DNA of 64,000 bases from Sipunculus nudus (GCA_026874595.1 CM049317.1:861108-925107), one strand, 5' to 3'. Shown: positions 10,200 through 25,590, numbered from the stretch's first letter. Program-made: numbers and translations. The notes: generated by a model from the letters alone, not told the origin.

Positions 10200-13100
10200 G
10201 TCAGCATCCTAATGAAAATCTGTGTTACACATTACGTGTCTCACAACCTCTGTCAGCATCCTAATGAAACTCTGTGGTATACATAACCTGCGTGTCACAA
10301 TCTCCGTCAGCATCCTAATGAAAATCTGTGTTACACATTACGTGTCTCACAACCTCTGTCAGCATCCTAATGAACCTCTGTGGTACACATAACCTGCGTG
10401 TCACAACCTCCGTCAGCATCCTAATGAAACTGTGTGGTACACATAACCTGCGTGTCACAACCTCCGTCAGCATCCTAATGAAACTCTGTGGTACACATAA
10501 CCTGCGTGTCACAACCTCCGTCAGCATCCTAATGAAACTCTGTGGTACACATAACCTGTCTCACAACCTCTGTCAGCATCCTAATGAAACTCTGTGGTAT
10601 ACATAACCTGCGTGTCACAACCTCCGTCAGCATCCTAATGAAACTGTGCGGTACACATAACCTGCGTGTCACAACCTCCGTCAGCATCCTAATGAAACTC
10701 TGTGGTACACATAACCTGTCTCACAACCTCTGTCAGCATCCTAATGAAACTCTGTGGTATACATAACCTGCGTGTCACAACCTCCGTCAGCATCCTAATG
10801 AAACTGTGCGGTACACATAACCTGCGTGTTACAACCTCCGTCAGCATCCGAATGAAACTCTGTGGTACACATAACCTGCGTGTCACAACCTCCGTCAGCA
10901 TCCTAATGAAACTCTGTGGTACACATAACCTGTCTCACAACCTCTGTCAGCATCCTAATGAAACCGTGTGGTACACATAACCTGCGTGTCACAACCTCCG
11001 TCAGCATCCTAATGAAACTCTGTGGTACACATAACCTGTCTCACAACCTCTGTCAGCATCCTAATGAAACTCGGTGGTATACATAACCTGCGTGTCACAA
11101 CCTCCGTCAGCATCCTAATGAAACTGTGTGGTACACATAACCTGCGTGTCACAACCTCCGTCAGCATCCTAATGAAACTGTGTGGTACACATAACCTGCG
11201 TGTCACAACCTCCGTCAGCATCCTAATGAAACTCTGTGGTACACATAACCTGTCTCACAACCTCTGTCAGCATCCTAATGAAACTCTGTGGTATACATAA
11301 CCTGCGTGTCACAACCTCCGTCAGCATCCTAATGAAACTGTGCGGTACACATAACGTGTCTCACAACCTCCGTCAGCATCCGAATGAAACTCTGTGGTAC
11401 ACATAACCTGCGTGTCACAACCTCTGTCAGCATCCTAATGAAACTGTGTGGTACACATAACCTGCGTGTCACAACCTCCGTCAGCATCCTAATGAAACTG
11501 TGTGGTACACATAATCTGCGTGTCACAACCTCCGTCAGCATCCTAATGAAACTCTGTGGTACACATAACCTGTCTCACAACCTCTGTCAGCATCCTAATG
11601 AAACTCTGTGGTATACATAACCTGCGTGTCACAACCTCCGTCAGCATCCTAATGAAACTGTGCGGTACACATAACGTGTCTCACAACCTCCGTCAGCATC
11701 CGAATGAAACTCTGTGGTACACATAACCTGCGTGTCACAACCTCCGTCAGCATCCTAATGAAACTGTGTGGTACACATAAGCTGCGTGTCACAACCTCCG
11801 TCAGCATCCTAATGAAACTGTGTGGTACACATAATCTGCGTGTCACAACCTCCGTCAGCATCCTAATGAAACTCTGTGGTACACATAACCTGTCTCACAA
11901 CCTCTGTCAGCATCCTAATGAAACTCTGTGGTATACATAACCTGCGTGTCACAACCTCCGTCAGCATCCTAATGAAACGGTGCGGTACACATAACCTGCG
12001 TGTCACAACCTCAGTCACTGAGCATTCTAATGAAAATTTGTGTTACACATTACGTGTCTCACAACCTCTGTCAGCATCCTAATGAAACTCTGTGGTACAC
12101 ATAACCTGTCTCACAACCTCTGTCAGCATCCTAATGAAACTCTGTGGTATACATAACCTGCGTGTCACAACCTCCGTCAGCATCCTAATGAAACTGTGTG
12201 GTACACATAACCTGCGTGTCACAACCTCCGTCAGCATCCTAATGAAACTGTGTGGTACACATAACCTGCGTGTCACAACCTCCGTCAGGATTCTAATGAA
12301 ACTCTGTGGTACACATAACCTGTCTCACAACCTCTGTCAGCATCCTAATGAAACTCTGTGGTATACATAACCTGCGTGTCACAACCTCCGTCAGCATCCT
12401 AATGAAACTGTGCGGTACACATAACGTGTCTCACAAACTCCGTCAGCATCCGAATGAAACTCTGTGGTACACATAACCTGCGTGTCACAACCTCTGTCAG
12501 CATCCTAATGAAACTGTGTGGTACACATAACCTGCGTGTCACAACCTCCGTCAGCATCCTAATGAAACTGTGTGGTACACATAATCTGCGTGTCACAACC
12601 TCCGTCAGCATCCTAATGAAACTCTGTGGTACACATAACCTGTCTCACAACCTCTGTCAGCATCCTAATGAAACTCTGTGGTATACATAACCTGCGTGTC
12701 ACAACCTCCGTCAGCATCCTAATGAAACGGTGCGGTACACATAACCTGCGTGTCACAACCTCAGTCACTGAGCATTCTAATGAAAATCTGTGTTACACAT
12801 TACGTGTCTCACAACCTCTGTCAGCATCCTAATGAAACTCTGTGGTACACATAACCTGCGTGTCACAATCTCCGTCAGCATCCTAATGAAAATCTGTGTT
12901 ACACATTACGTGTCTCACAACCTCTGTCAGCATCCTAATGAAACTGTGTGGTACACATAACCTGCGTGTCACAACCTCCGTCAGCATCCTAATGAAACTG
13001 TGTGGTACACATAACCTGTGTGTCACAACCTCCGTCAGCATCCTAATGAAACTCTGTGGTACACATAACCTGTCTCACAACTTCTGTCAGCATCCTAATG

Positions 13101-15643
13101 AAACTCTGTGGTATACATAACCTGCGTGTCACAACCTCCGTCAGCATCCTAATGAAACTGTGCGGTACACATAACCTGCGTGTCACAACCTTCGTCAGCA
13201 TCCTTATGAAAATCTGTGTTACACATTACGTGTCTCACAACCTCTGTCAGCATCCTAATGAAACTGTGTGGTACACATAACCTGCGTGTCACAACCTCCG
13301 TCAGCATCCTAATGAAACTGTGTGGTACACATAACCTGCGTGTCACAACCTCCGTCAGCATCCTAATGAAACTCTGTGGTACACATAACCTGTCTCACAA
13401 CCTCTGTCAGCATCCTAATGAAACTCTGTGGTATACATAACCTGCGTGTCACAACCTCCGTCAGCATCCTAATGAAACTGTGCGGTACACATAACCTGCG
13501 TGTCACAACCTCCGTCACTGAGCATTCTAATGAAAATCTGTGTTACACATTACGTGTCTCACAACCTCTGTCAGCATCCTAATGAAACTGTGTGGTACAC
13601 ATAACCTGCGTGTCACAATCTCCGTCAGCATCCTAATGAAAATCTGTGTTACACATTACGTGTCTCACAACCTCTGTCAGCATCCTAATGAAACTCTGTG
13701 GTACACATAACCTGCGTGTCACAACCTCCTTCAGCATCCTAATGAAACTGTGTGGTACACATAACCTGCGTGTCACAACCTCCGTCAGCATCCTAATGAA
13801 ACTGTGTGGTACACATAACCTGCGTGTCACAACCTCCGTCAGCATCCTAATGAAACTCTGTGGTACACATAACCTGTCTCACAACCTCTTTCAGCATCCT
13901 AATGAAACTCTGTGGTATACATAACCTGCGTGTCACAACCTCCGTCAGCATCCTAATGAAACTGTGCGGTACACATGACCTGCGTGTGACAACCTCCGTC
14001 AGCATCCTAATGAAACTCTGTGGTACACATAACCTGTCTCACAACCTCTGTCAGCATCCTAATGAAACTCTGTGGTATACATAACCTGCGTGTCACAACC
14101 TCCGTCAGCATCCTAATGAAACTGTGCGGTACACATAACCTGCGTGTTACAACCTCCGTCAGCATCCGAATGAAACTCTGTGGTACACATAACCTGCGTG
14201 TCACAACCTCCGTCAGCATCCTAATGAAACTGTGTGGTACACATAACCTGCGTGTCACAACCTCCGTCAGCATCTTAATGAAACTGTGTGGTACACATAA
14301 CCTGCGTGTCACAACCTCCGTCAGCATCCTAATGAAACTCTGTGGTACACATAACCTGTCTCACAACCTCTGTCAGCATCCTAATGAAACTCTGTGGTAT
14401 ACATAACCTGCGTGTCACAACCTCCGTCAGCATCCTAATGAAACTGTGTGGTACACATAACCTGCGTGTCACAACCTCCGTCAGCATCCTAATGAAACTG
14501 TGTGGTACACATAACCTGCGTGTCACAACCTCAGTCAGCATCCTAATGAAACTCTGTGGTACACATAACCTGTCTCACAACCTCTGTCAGCATCCTAATG
14601 AAACTCTGTGGTATACATAACCTGCGTGTCACAACCTCCGTCAGCATCCTAATGAAACTGTGCGGTACACATAATCTGCGTGTCACAACCTCCTTCAGCA
14701 TCCGAATGAAACTCTGTGGTACACATAACCTGCGTGTCACAACCTCCGTCAGCATCCTAATGAAACTGTGTGGTACACATAACCTGCGTGTCACAACCTC
14801 CGTCAGCATCCTAATGAAACTGTGTGGTACACATAATCTGCGTGTCACAACCTCCGTCAGCATCCTAATGAAACTCTGTGGTACACATAACCTGTCTCAC
14901 AACCTCTGTCAGCATCCTAATGAAACTCTGTGGTATACATAACCTGCGTGTCACAACCTCCGTCAGCATCCTAATGAAACTGTGCGGTACACATAACCTG
15001 CGTGTCACAACCTCAGTCACTGAGCATTCTAATGAAAATCTGTGTTACACATTACGTGTCTCACAACCTCTGTCAGCATCCTAATGAAACTCTGTGGTAC
15101 ACATAACCTGCGTGTCACAATCTCCGTCAGCATCCTAATGAAAATCTGTGTTACACATTACGTGTCTCACAACCTCTGTCAGCATCCTAATGAAACTGTG
15201 TGGTACACATAACCTGCGTGTCACAACCTCCGTCAGCATCCTAATGAAACTGTGTGGTACACATAACCTGCGTGTCACAACCTCCGTCAGCATCCTAATG
15301 AAACTCTGTGGTACACATAACCTGTCTCACAACTTCTGTCAGCATCCTAATGAAACTCTGTGGTATACATAACCTGCGTGTCACAACCTCCGTCAGCATC
15401 CTAATGAAACTGTGTGGTACACATAACCTGCGTGTCACAACCTCCGTCAGCATCCTAATGAAACTCTGTGGTACACATAACCTGTCTCACAACCTCTGTC
15501 AGCATCCTAATGAAACTCTGTGGTATACATAACCTGCGTGTCACAACCTCCGTCAGCATCCTAATGAAACTGTGCGGTACACATAACCTGCGTGTCACAA
15601 CCTCCGTCAGCATCCGAATGAAACTCTGTGGTACACATAACCT
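10200..15643. repeat. Higher-order duplication, copy 2 (about 5.4 kb, type I)
   Basis: This is the tandem partner of 3,782-10,185. The left breakpoint lies near 10,199, where the upstream context changes from cacaacctctg to the copy 1 pattern. The switch between the two offsets is near 12.07-12.16 kb. The right end is near 15,643, where this copy continues cctgcgtg while copy 1 continues cctgtctc. Markers shared only by these two copies (cctccttcag near 8,270 and 13,728; gtcaggattcta near 6,829 and 12,287) show that the duplication is recent. Confidence 0.87.
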
Positions 15644-17518
15644 GCGTGTCACAACCTCCGTCAGCATCCTAATGAAACTGTGTGGTACACATAACCTGCG
15701 TGTCACAACCTCCGTCAGCATCCTAATGAAACTCTGTGGTACACATAACCTGTCTCACAACCTCTGTCAGCATCCTAATGAAACTCTGTGGTATACATAA
15801 CCTGCGTGTCACAACCTCCGTCAGCATCCTAATGAAACTGTGTGGTACACATAACCTGTGTGTCACAACCTCCGTCAGCATCCTAATGAAACTGTGTGAT
15901 ACACATAACCTGCGTGTCACAACCTCCGTCAGCATCCTAATGAAACTCTGTGGTACACATAACCTGTCTCACAACCTCTGTCAGCATCCTAATGAAACTC
16001 TGTGGTATACATAACCTGCGTGTCACAACCTCCGTCAGCATCCTAATGAAACTGTGCGGTACACATAACCTGCGTGTCACAACCTCCGTCACTGAGCATT
16101 CTAATGAAAATCTGTGTTACACATTACGCGCTCACAACCTCTGTCAGCATCCTAATGAAACTGTGCGGTACACATAACCTGCGTGTCACAACCTCCGTCA
16201 GCATCCGAATGAAACTCTGTGGTACACATAACCTGTCTCACAACCTCTGTCAGCATCCTAATGAAACTGTGCGGTACACATAACCTGCGTGTCACAACCT
16301 CCGTCACTGAGCATTCTAATGAAAATCTGTGTTACACATTACCTGTCTCACAACCTCTGTCAGCATCCTAATGAAACTCTGTGGTACACATAACCTGCGT
16401 GTCACAATCTCCGTCAGCATCCTAATGAAAATCTGTGTTACACATTACGTGTCTCACAACCTCTGTCAGCATCCTAATGAAACTCTGTGGTACACAAAAC
16501 CTGTGTGTCACAACCTCCGTCAGCATCCTAATGAAACTGTGTGGTACACATAACCTGCGTGTCACAACCTCTGTCAGCATCCGAATGAAACTGTGTGGTA
16601 CATATGACCTGCGTGTCACAACCTCCGTCAGCATCCTAATGAAACTCTGTGGTACACATAACCTGTCTCACAACCTCTGTCAGCATCCTAATGAAACTCT
16701 GTGGTATACATAACCTGCGTGTCACAAGCTCCGTCAGCATCCTGATGAAACTGTGTGGTATACATAACCTGCGTGTCACAACCTCCGTCAGCATCCTAAT
16801 GAAACTGTGCGGTACACATAACCTGCGTGTCACAACCTCCGTCACTGAGCATTCTAATGAAAATCTGTGTTACACATTACGCGCTCACAACCTCTGTCAG
16901 CATCCTAATGAAACTCTGTGGTACACATAACCTGCGTGTCACAATCTCCGTCAGCATCCTAATGAAAATCTGTGTTACACATTACGTGTCTCACAACCTC
17001 TGTCAGCATCCTAATGAAACTCTGTGGTACACATAACCTGCGTGTCACAACCTCCGTCAGCATCCTAATGAAACTCTGTGGTACACATAACCTGCGTGTC
17101 ACAACCTCCGACAGCATCCTAATGAAACTGTGTGGTACACATAACCTGCGTGTCACAACCTCCGTCAGCATCCTGATGAAACTGTGTGGTACACATAACC
17201 TGCGTGTCACAACCTCCGTTAGCATCCTAATGAAACTGTGTGGTACACATAACCTGCGTGTCACAACCTCAGTCAGCATCCTAATGAAACTCTGTGGTAC
17301 ACATAACCTGTCTCACAACCTCTGTCAGCATCCTAATAAAACTCTGTGGTATACATAACCTGCGTGTCACAACCTCCGTCAGCATCCTAATGAAACTGTG
17401 TGGTACACATAACCTGCGTGTCACAACCTCCGTCAGCATCCTAATGAAACTCTGTGGTACACATAACCTGTCTCACAACCTCTGTCAGCATCCTAATGAA
17501 ACTCTGTGGTATACATAA
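12079..17518. repeat. Block matching 25,727-31,166 (offset 13,648)
   Basis: About 5.4 kb of variant order is shared with 25,727-31,166 at a constant offset of 13,648. It includes the switch from type I to type II near 16.1 kb, which is therefore present twice. Shared rare forms include gtgtgatacac (near 15,898 and 29,546), cacaaaacctg (near 16,494 and 30,142), acatatgacctg (near 16,601 and 30,249) and cacaagctccg (near 16,725 and 30,373). Some sites differ, such as aataaaactctg (near 17,336) against aatgaaactctg in the other copy. Confidence 0.85.
16121..16171 (+). repeat. 51-bp monomer (acattacgcgctcac), first occurrence
   Basis: This is the shortest unit type. The segment acattacgtgtctcac of the 52-bp form is reduced to acattacgcgctcac, a net loss of 1 bp. 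It always follows a 58-bp unit. This is the first occurrence in the window. It is absent from the preceding 16.1 kb and again from about 22.3 to 29.7 kb, but is frequent elsewhere (for example near 16,880, 17,690, 19,980, 31,660, 38,520, 46,395, 52,710, 60,480 and 63,370). It is therefore the clearest diagnostic of the type II monomer mixture. Confidence 0.92.
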
Positions 17519-20500
17519 CCTGCGTGTCACAACCTCCGTCAGCATCCTGATGAAACTGTGTGGTACACATAACCTGCGTGTCACAACCTCCGTCAGCATC
17601 CTAATGAAACTGTGCGGTACACATAACCTGCGTGTCACAACCTCCGTCACTGAGCATTCTAATGAAAATCTGTGTTACACATTACGCGCTCACAACCTCT
17701 GTCAGCATCCTAATGAAACTCTGTGGTACACATAACCTGCGTGTCACAATCTGCGTCAGGATCCTAATGAAAATCTGTGTTACACATTACGTGTCTCACA
17801 ACTTCTGTCAGCATCCTAATGAAACTCTGTGGTACACATAACCTGCGTGTCACAACCTCCGTCAGCATCCTAATGAAACTCTGTGGTACACATAACCTGC
17901 GTGTCACAACCTCCGACATCATCCTAATGAAACTGTGTGGTACACATAACCTGCGTGTCACAACCTCCGTCAGCATCCTAATGAAACTCTGTGGTACACA
18001 TAACCTGTCTCACAACCTCTGTCAGCATCCTAATGAAACTCTGTGGTATACATAACCTGCGTGTCACAACCTCCGTCAGCATCCTAATGAAACTGTGCGG
18101 TACACATAACCTGTCTCACAACCTCTGTCAGCATCCTAATGAAACTCTGTGGTATACATAACCTGCGTGTCACAACCTCCGTCAGCATCCTAATGAAACT
18201 GTGCGGTACACATAACCTGTCTCACAACCTCCGTCAGCATCCTAATGAAACTCTGTGGTACACATAACCTGTCTCACAACCTCTGTCAGCATCCTAATGA
18301 AACTCTGTGGTATACATAACCTGCCTGTCACAACCTCCGTCAGCATCCTAATGAAACTGTGCGGTACACATAACCTGTCTCACAACCTCTGTCAGCATCC
18401 TTATGAAACTCTGTGGTATACATAACCTGCGTGTCACAACCTCCGTCAGCATCCTAATGAAACTGTGCGGTACACATAACCTGTCTCACAACCTCCGTCA
18501 GCATCCTAATGAAACTCTGTGGGATACTTAACCTGCGTGTCACAACCTCCGTCAGCATCCTAATGAAACTCTGTGGTACACATAACCTGTCTCACAACCT
18601 CTGTCAGCATCCTAATGAAACTCTGTGGTATACATAACCTGCGTGTCACAACCTCCGTCAGCATCCTAATGAAACTGTGCGGTACACATAACCTGTGTGT
18701 CACAACCTCCGTCAGCATCCTAATGAAACTGTGTGGTACACATAACCTGCGTGTCACAACCTCCGTCAGCATCCTAATGAAACTCTGTGGTACACATAAC
18801 CTGTCTCACAACCTCCGTCAGCATCCTAATGAAACTCTGTGGTACACATAACCTGTCTCACAACCTCTGTCAGCATCCTAATGAAACTCTGTGGTATACA
18901 TAACCTGCGTGTCACAACCTCCGTCAGCATCCTAATGAAACTGTGCGGTACACATAACCTGTCTCACAACCTCTGTCAGCATCCTAATGAAACTCTGTGG
19001 TACACATAACCTGCGTGTCACAACCTCCGTCAGCATCCTAATGAAACTCTGTGGTACACATAACCTGCGTGTCACAACCTCCGACAGCATCCTAATGAAA
19101 CTGTGTGGTACACATAACCTGCGTGTCACAACCTCCGTCAGCATCCTGATGAAACTGTGTGGTACACATAACCTGCGTGTCACAACCTCCGTCAGCATCC
19201 TAATGAAACTGTGTGGTACACATAACCTGCGTGTCACAACCTCAGTCAGCATCCTAATGAAACTCTGTGGTACACATAACCTGTCTCACAACCTCTGTCA
19301 GCATCCTAATGAAACTCTGTGGTATACATAACCTGCGTGTCACAACCTCCGTCAGCATCCTAATGAAACTGTGCGGTACACATAACCTGCGTGTCACAAC
19401 CTCCGTCACTGAGCATTCCAATGAAAATCTGTGTTACACATTACCTGTCTCACAACCTCTGTCAGCATCCTAATGAAACTCTGTGGTACACATAACCTGC
19501 GTGTCACAATCTCCTTCAGCATCCTAATGAAAATCTGTGTTACACATTACGTGTCTCACAACCTCTGTCAGCATCCTAATGAAACTCTGTGGTACACATA
19601 ACCTGCGTGTCACAACCTCCGTCAGCATCCTAATGAAACTGTGTGGTACACATAACCTGCGTGTCACAACCTCTGTCAGCATCCGAATGAAACTGTGTGG
19701 TACACATAACCTGCGTGTGACAACCTCCGTCAGCATCCTAATGAAACTCTGTGGTACACATAACCTGTCTCACAACCTCTGTCAGCATCCTAATGAAACT
19801 CTGTGGTATACATAACCTGCGTGTCACAACCTCCGTCAGCATCCTGATGAAACTGTGTGGTACACATAACCTGCGTGTCACAACCTCCGTCAGCATCCTA
19901 ATGAAACTGTGCGGTACACATAACCTGCGTGTCACAACCTCCGTCACTGAGCATTCTAATGAAAATCTGTGTTACACATTACGCGCTCACAACCTCTGTC
20001 AGCATCCTAATGAAACTCTGTGGTACACATAACCTGCGTGTCACAATCTGCGTCAGGATCCTAATGAAAATCTGTGTTACACATTACGTGTCTCACAACT
20101 TCTGTCAGCATCCTAATGAAACTCTGTGGTACACATAACCTGCGTGTCACAACCTCCGTCAGCATCCTAATGAAACTCTGTGGTACACATAACCTGCGTG
20201 TCATAACCTCCGACAGCATCCTAATGAAACTGTGTGGTACACATAACCTGCGTGTCACAACCTCCGTCAGCATCCTAATGAAACTCTGTGGTACACATAA
20301 CCTGTCTCACAACCTCTGTCAGCATCCTAATGAAACTCTGTGGTATACATAACCTGCGTGTCACAACCTCCGTCAGCATCCTAATGAAACTGTGCGGTAC
20401 ACATAACCTGTCTCACAACCTCTGTCAGCATCCTAATGAAACTCTGTGGTATACATAACCTGCGTGTCACAACCTCCGTCAGCATCCTAATGAAACTGTG

Positions 20501-22315
20501 CGGTACACATAACCTGTCTCACAACCTCCGTCAGCATCCTAATGAAACTCTGTGGTACACATAACCTGTCTCACAACCTCTGTCAGCATCCTAATGAAAC
20601 TCTGTGGTATACATAACCTGCCTGTCACAACCTCCGTCAGCATCCTAATGAAACTGTGCGGTACACATAACCTGTCTCACAACCTCTGTCAGCATCCTAA
20701 TGAAACTCTGTGGTATACATAACCTGCGTGTCACAACCTCCGTCAGCATCCTAATGAAACTGTGCGGTACACATAACCTGTCTCACAACCTCCGTCAGCA
20801 TCCTAATGAAACTCTGTGGGATACTTAACCTGCGTGTCACAACCTCCGTCAGCATCCTAATGAAACTCTGTGGTACACATAACCTGTCTCACAACCTCTG
20901 TCAGCATCCTAATGAAACTCTGTGGTATACATAACCTGCGTGTCACAACCTCCGTCAGCATCCTAATGAAACTGTGCGGTACACATAACCTGTGTGTCAC
21001 AACCTCCGTCAGCATCCTAATGAAACTGTGTGGTACACATAACCTGCGTGTCACAACCTCCGTCAGCATCCTAATGAAACTCTGTGGTACACATAACCTG
21101 TCTCACAACCTCTGTCAGCATCCTAATGAAACTCTGTGGTATACATAACCTGCGTGTCACAACCTCCGTCAGCATCCTAATGAAACTGTGCGGTACACAT
21201 AACCTGTGTGTCACAACCTCCGTCAGCATCCTAATGAAACTGTGTGGTACACATAACCTGCGTGTCACAACCTCCGTCAGCATCCTAGTGAAACTCGGTG
21301 GTACACATAACCTGTCTCACAACCTCCGTCAGCATCCTAATGAAACTCTGTGGTATACATAACCTGCGTGTCACAACCTCTGTCAGCATCCTAATGAAAC
21401 TGTGCGGTACACATAACCTGCGTGTCACAACCTCCGTCAGCATCCTAATGAAACTCTGTGGTACACATAACCTGTCTCACAACCTCTGTCAGCATCCTAA
21501 TGAAACTCTGTGGTATACATAACCTGCGTGTCACAACCTCCGTCAGCATCCTGATGAAACTGTGTGGTACACATAACCTGCGTGTCACAACCTCCGTCAG
21601 CATCCTAATGAAACTGTGCGGTACACATAACCTGCGTGTCACAACCTCCGTCACTGAGCATTCTAATGAAAATCTGTGTTACACATTACGCGCTCACAAC
21701 CTCCGTCAGCATCCTAATGAAACTCTGTGGTACACATAACCTGCGTGTCACAATCTCCGTCAGCATCCTAATGAAAATCTGTGTTACACATTACGTGTCT
21801 CACAACCTCTGTCAGCATCCTAATGAAACTGTGTGGTACACATAACCTGCGTGTCACAACCTCCGTCAGCATCCTAATGAAACTGTGTGGTACACATAAC
21901 CTGCGTGTCACAACCTCCGTCAGCATCCTAATGAAACTCTGTGGTACACATAACCTGTCTCACAACCTCTGTCAGCATCCTAATGAAACTCTGTGGTATA
22001 CATAACCTGCGTGTCACAACCTCCGTCAGCATCCTGATGAAACTGTGTGGTACACATAACCTGCGTGTCACAACCTCCGTCAGCATCCTAATGAAACTGT
22101 GCGGTACACATAACCTGCGTGTCACAACCTCCGTCACTGAGCATTCTAATGAAAATCTGTGTTACACATTACGCGCTCACAACCTCTGTCAGCATCCTAA
22201 TGAAACTCTGTGGTACACATAACCTGCGTGTCACAATCTGCGTCAGGATCCTAATGAAAATCTGTGTTACACATTACGTGTCTCACAACCTCTGTCAGCA
22301 TCCTAATGAAACTCT
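17441..22315. repeat. HOR array of 2,297/2,190 bp, first occurrence
   Basis: Equivalent units start at 17,441, 19,738 and 21,928, giving periods of 2,297 and 2,190 bp (about 41-43 monomers). The first unit carries catccttatgaaac near 18,398; the second does not. Each of the first two contains one tgggatactta junction (18,521-18,530 and about 20,818-20,827). This two-unit pattern is repeated much later: 42,144 to about 47,000 matches at offset 24,703, changing to 24,702 after a 1-bp loss near 44,754. Confidence 0.85.
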
Positions 22316-25300
22316 GTGGTACACATAACCTGTCTCACAACCTCTGTCAGCATCCTAATGAAACTCTGTGGTATACATAACCTGCGTGTCACAACCTCTC
22401 TCAGCATCCTAATGAAACTGTGCGGTACACATAACCTGCGTGTCACAATCTCCGTCAGCATCCTAATGAAAATCTGTGTTACACATTACGTGTCTCACAA
22501 CCTCTGTCAGCATCCTAATGAAACTCTGTGGTATACATAACCTGCGTGTCACAATCTCCGTCAGCATCCTAATGAAAATCTGTGTTACACATTACGTGTC
22601 TCACAACCTCTGTCAGCATCCTAATGAACCTCTGTGGTACACATAACCTGCGTGTCACAACCTCCGTCAGCATCCTAATGAAACTGTGTGGTACACATAA
22701 CCTGCGTGTCACAACCTCCGTCAGCATCCTAATGAAACTCTGTGGTACACATAACCTGCGTGTCACAACCTCCGTCAGCATCCTAATGAAACTCTGTGGT
22801 ACACATAACCTGTCTCACAACCTCTGTCAGCATCCTAATGAAACTCTGTGGTATACATAACCTGCGTGTCACAACCTCCGTCAGCATCCTAATGAAACTG
22901 TGCGGTACACATAACCTGCGTGTCACAACCTCCGTCAGCATCCTAATGAAACTCTGTGGTACACATAACCTGTCTCACAACCTCTGTCAGCATCCTAATG
23001 AAACTCTGTGGTATACATAACCTGCGTGTCACAACCTCCGTCAGCATCCTAATGAAACTGTGCGGTACACATAACCTGCGTGTTACAACCTCCGTCAGCA
23101 TCCGAATGAAACTCTGTGGTACACATAACCTGCGTGTCACAACCTCTGTCAGCATCCTAATGAAACTCTGTGGTACACATAACCTGTCTCACAACCTCTG
23201 TCAGCATCCTAATGAAACCGTGTGGTACACATAACCTGCGTGTCACAACCTCCGTCAGCATCCTAATGAAACTCTGTGGTACACATAACCTGTCTCACAA
23301 CCTCTGTCAGCATCCTAATGAAACTCTGTGGTATACATAACCTGCGTGTCACAACCTCCGTCAGCATCCTAATGAAACTGTGTGGTACACATAACCTGCG
23401 TGTCACAACCTCCGTCAGCATCCTAATGAAACTGTGTGGTACACATAACCTGCGTGTCACAACCTCCGTCAGGATCCTAATGAAACTCTGTGGTACACAT
23501 AACCTGTCTCACAACCTCTGTCAGCATCCTAATGAAACTCTGTGGTATACATAACCTGCGTGTCACAACCTCCGTCAGCATCCTAATGAAACTGTGCGGT
23601 ACACATAACGTGTCTCACAACCTCCGTCAGCATCCGAATGAAACTCTGTGGTACACATAACCTGCGTGTCACAACCTCTGTCAGCATCCTAATGAAACTG
23701 TGTGGTACACATAACCTGCGTGTCACAACCTCCGTCAGCATCCTAATGAAACTGTGTGGTACACATAATCTGCGTGTCACAACCTCCGTCAGCATCCTAA
23801 TGAAACTCTGTGGTACACATAACCTGTCTCACAACCTCTGTCAGCATCCTAATGAAACTCTGTGGTATACATAACCTGCGTGTCACAACCTCCGTCAGCA
23901 TCCTAATGAAACGGTGCGGTACACATAACCTGCGTGTCACAACCTCAGTCACTGAGCATTCTAATGAAAATCTGTGTTACACATTACGTGTCTCACAACC
24001 TCTGTCAGCATCCTAATGAAACTCTGTGGTACACATAACCTGCGTGTCACAATCTCCGTCAGCATCCTAATGAAAATCTGTGTTACACATTACGTGTCTC
24101 ACAACCTCTGTCAGCATCCTAATGAAACTGTGTGGTACACATAACCTGCGTGTCACAACCTCCGTCAGCATCCTAATGAAACTGTGTGGTACACATAACC
24201 TGTGTGTCACAACCTCCGTCAGCATCCTAATGAAACTCTGTGGTACACATAACCTGTCTCACAACTTCTGTCAGCATCCTAATGAAACTCTGTGGTATAC
24301 ATAACCTGCGTGTCACAACCTCCGTCAGCATCCTAATGAAACTGTGCGGTACACATAACCTGCGTGTCACAACCTTCGTCAGCATCCTTATGAAAATCTG
24401 TGTTACACATTACGTGTCTCACAACCTCTGTCAGCATCCTAATGAAACTGTGTGGTACACATAACCTGCGTGTCACAACCTCCGTCAGCATCCTAATGAA
24501 ACTGTGTGGTACACATAACCTGCGTGTCACAACCTCCGTCAGCATCCTAATGAAACTCTGTGGTACACATAACCTGTCTCACAACCTCTGTCAGCATCCT
24601 AATGAAACTCTGTGGTATACATAACCTGCGTGTCACAACCTCCGTCAGCATCCTAATGAAACTGTGCGGTACACATAACCTGCGTGTCACAACCTCCGTC
24701 ACTGAGCATTCTAATGAAAATCTGTGTTACACATTACGTGTCTCACAACCTCTGTCAGCATCCTAATGAAACTGTGTGGTACACATAACCTGCGTGTCAC
24801 AATCTCCGTCAGCATCCTAATGAAAATCTGTGTTACACATTACGTGTCTCACAACCTCTGTCAGCATCCTAATGAAACTCTGTGGTACACATAACCTGCG
24901 TGTCACAACCTCCGTCAGCATCCTAATGAAACTGTGTGGTACACATAACCTGCGTGTCACAACCTCCGTCAGCATCCTAATGAAACTGTGTGGTACACAT
25001 AACCTGCGTGTCACAACCTCCGTCAGCATCCTAATGAAACTCTGTGGTACACATAACCTGTCTCACAACCTCTTTCAGCATCCTAATGAAACTCTGTGGT
25101 ATACATAACCTGCGTGTCACAACCTCCGTCAGCATCCTAATGAAACTGTGCGGTACACATGACCTGCGTGTGACAACCTCCGTCAGCATCCTAATGAAAC
25201 TCTGTGGTACACATAACCTGTCTCACAACCTCTGTCAGCATCCTAATGAAACTCTGTGGTATACATAACCTGCGTGTCACAACCTCCGTCAGCATCCTAA

Positions 25301-25590
25301 TGAAACTGTGCGGTACACATAACCTGCGTGTTACAACCTCCGTCAGCATCCGAATGAAACTCTGTGGTACACATAACCTGCGTGTCACAACCTCCGTCAG
25401 CATCCTAATGAAACTGTGTGGTACACATAACCTGCGTGTCACAACCTCCGTCAGCATCTTAATGAAACTGTGTGGTACACATAACCTGCGTGTCACAACC
25501 TCCGTCAGCATCCTAATGAAACTCTGTGGTACACATAACCTGTCTCACAACCTCTGTCAGCATCCTAATGAAACTCTGTGGTATACATAA
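22316..25590. repeat. Type I island, part 1: matches 5,674-8,948 (offset 16,642)
   Basis: After about 6 kb of type II satellite the array returns to type I variant order. This block follows 5,674-8,948 unit for unit at offset 16,642, but differs at several marker sites. It has gtcaggatccta (near 23,470), tcacaacctccg (near 23,613) and cctccgtcag (near 24,907), where the 5.7-9-kb and 12-15-kb copies have gtcaggattcta, tcacaaactccg and cctccttcag. No 51-bp units occur here. Confidence 0.85.
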
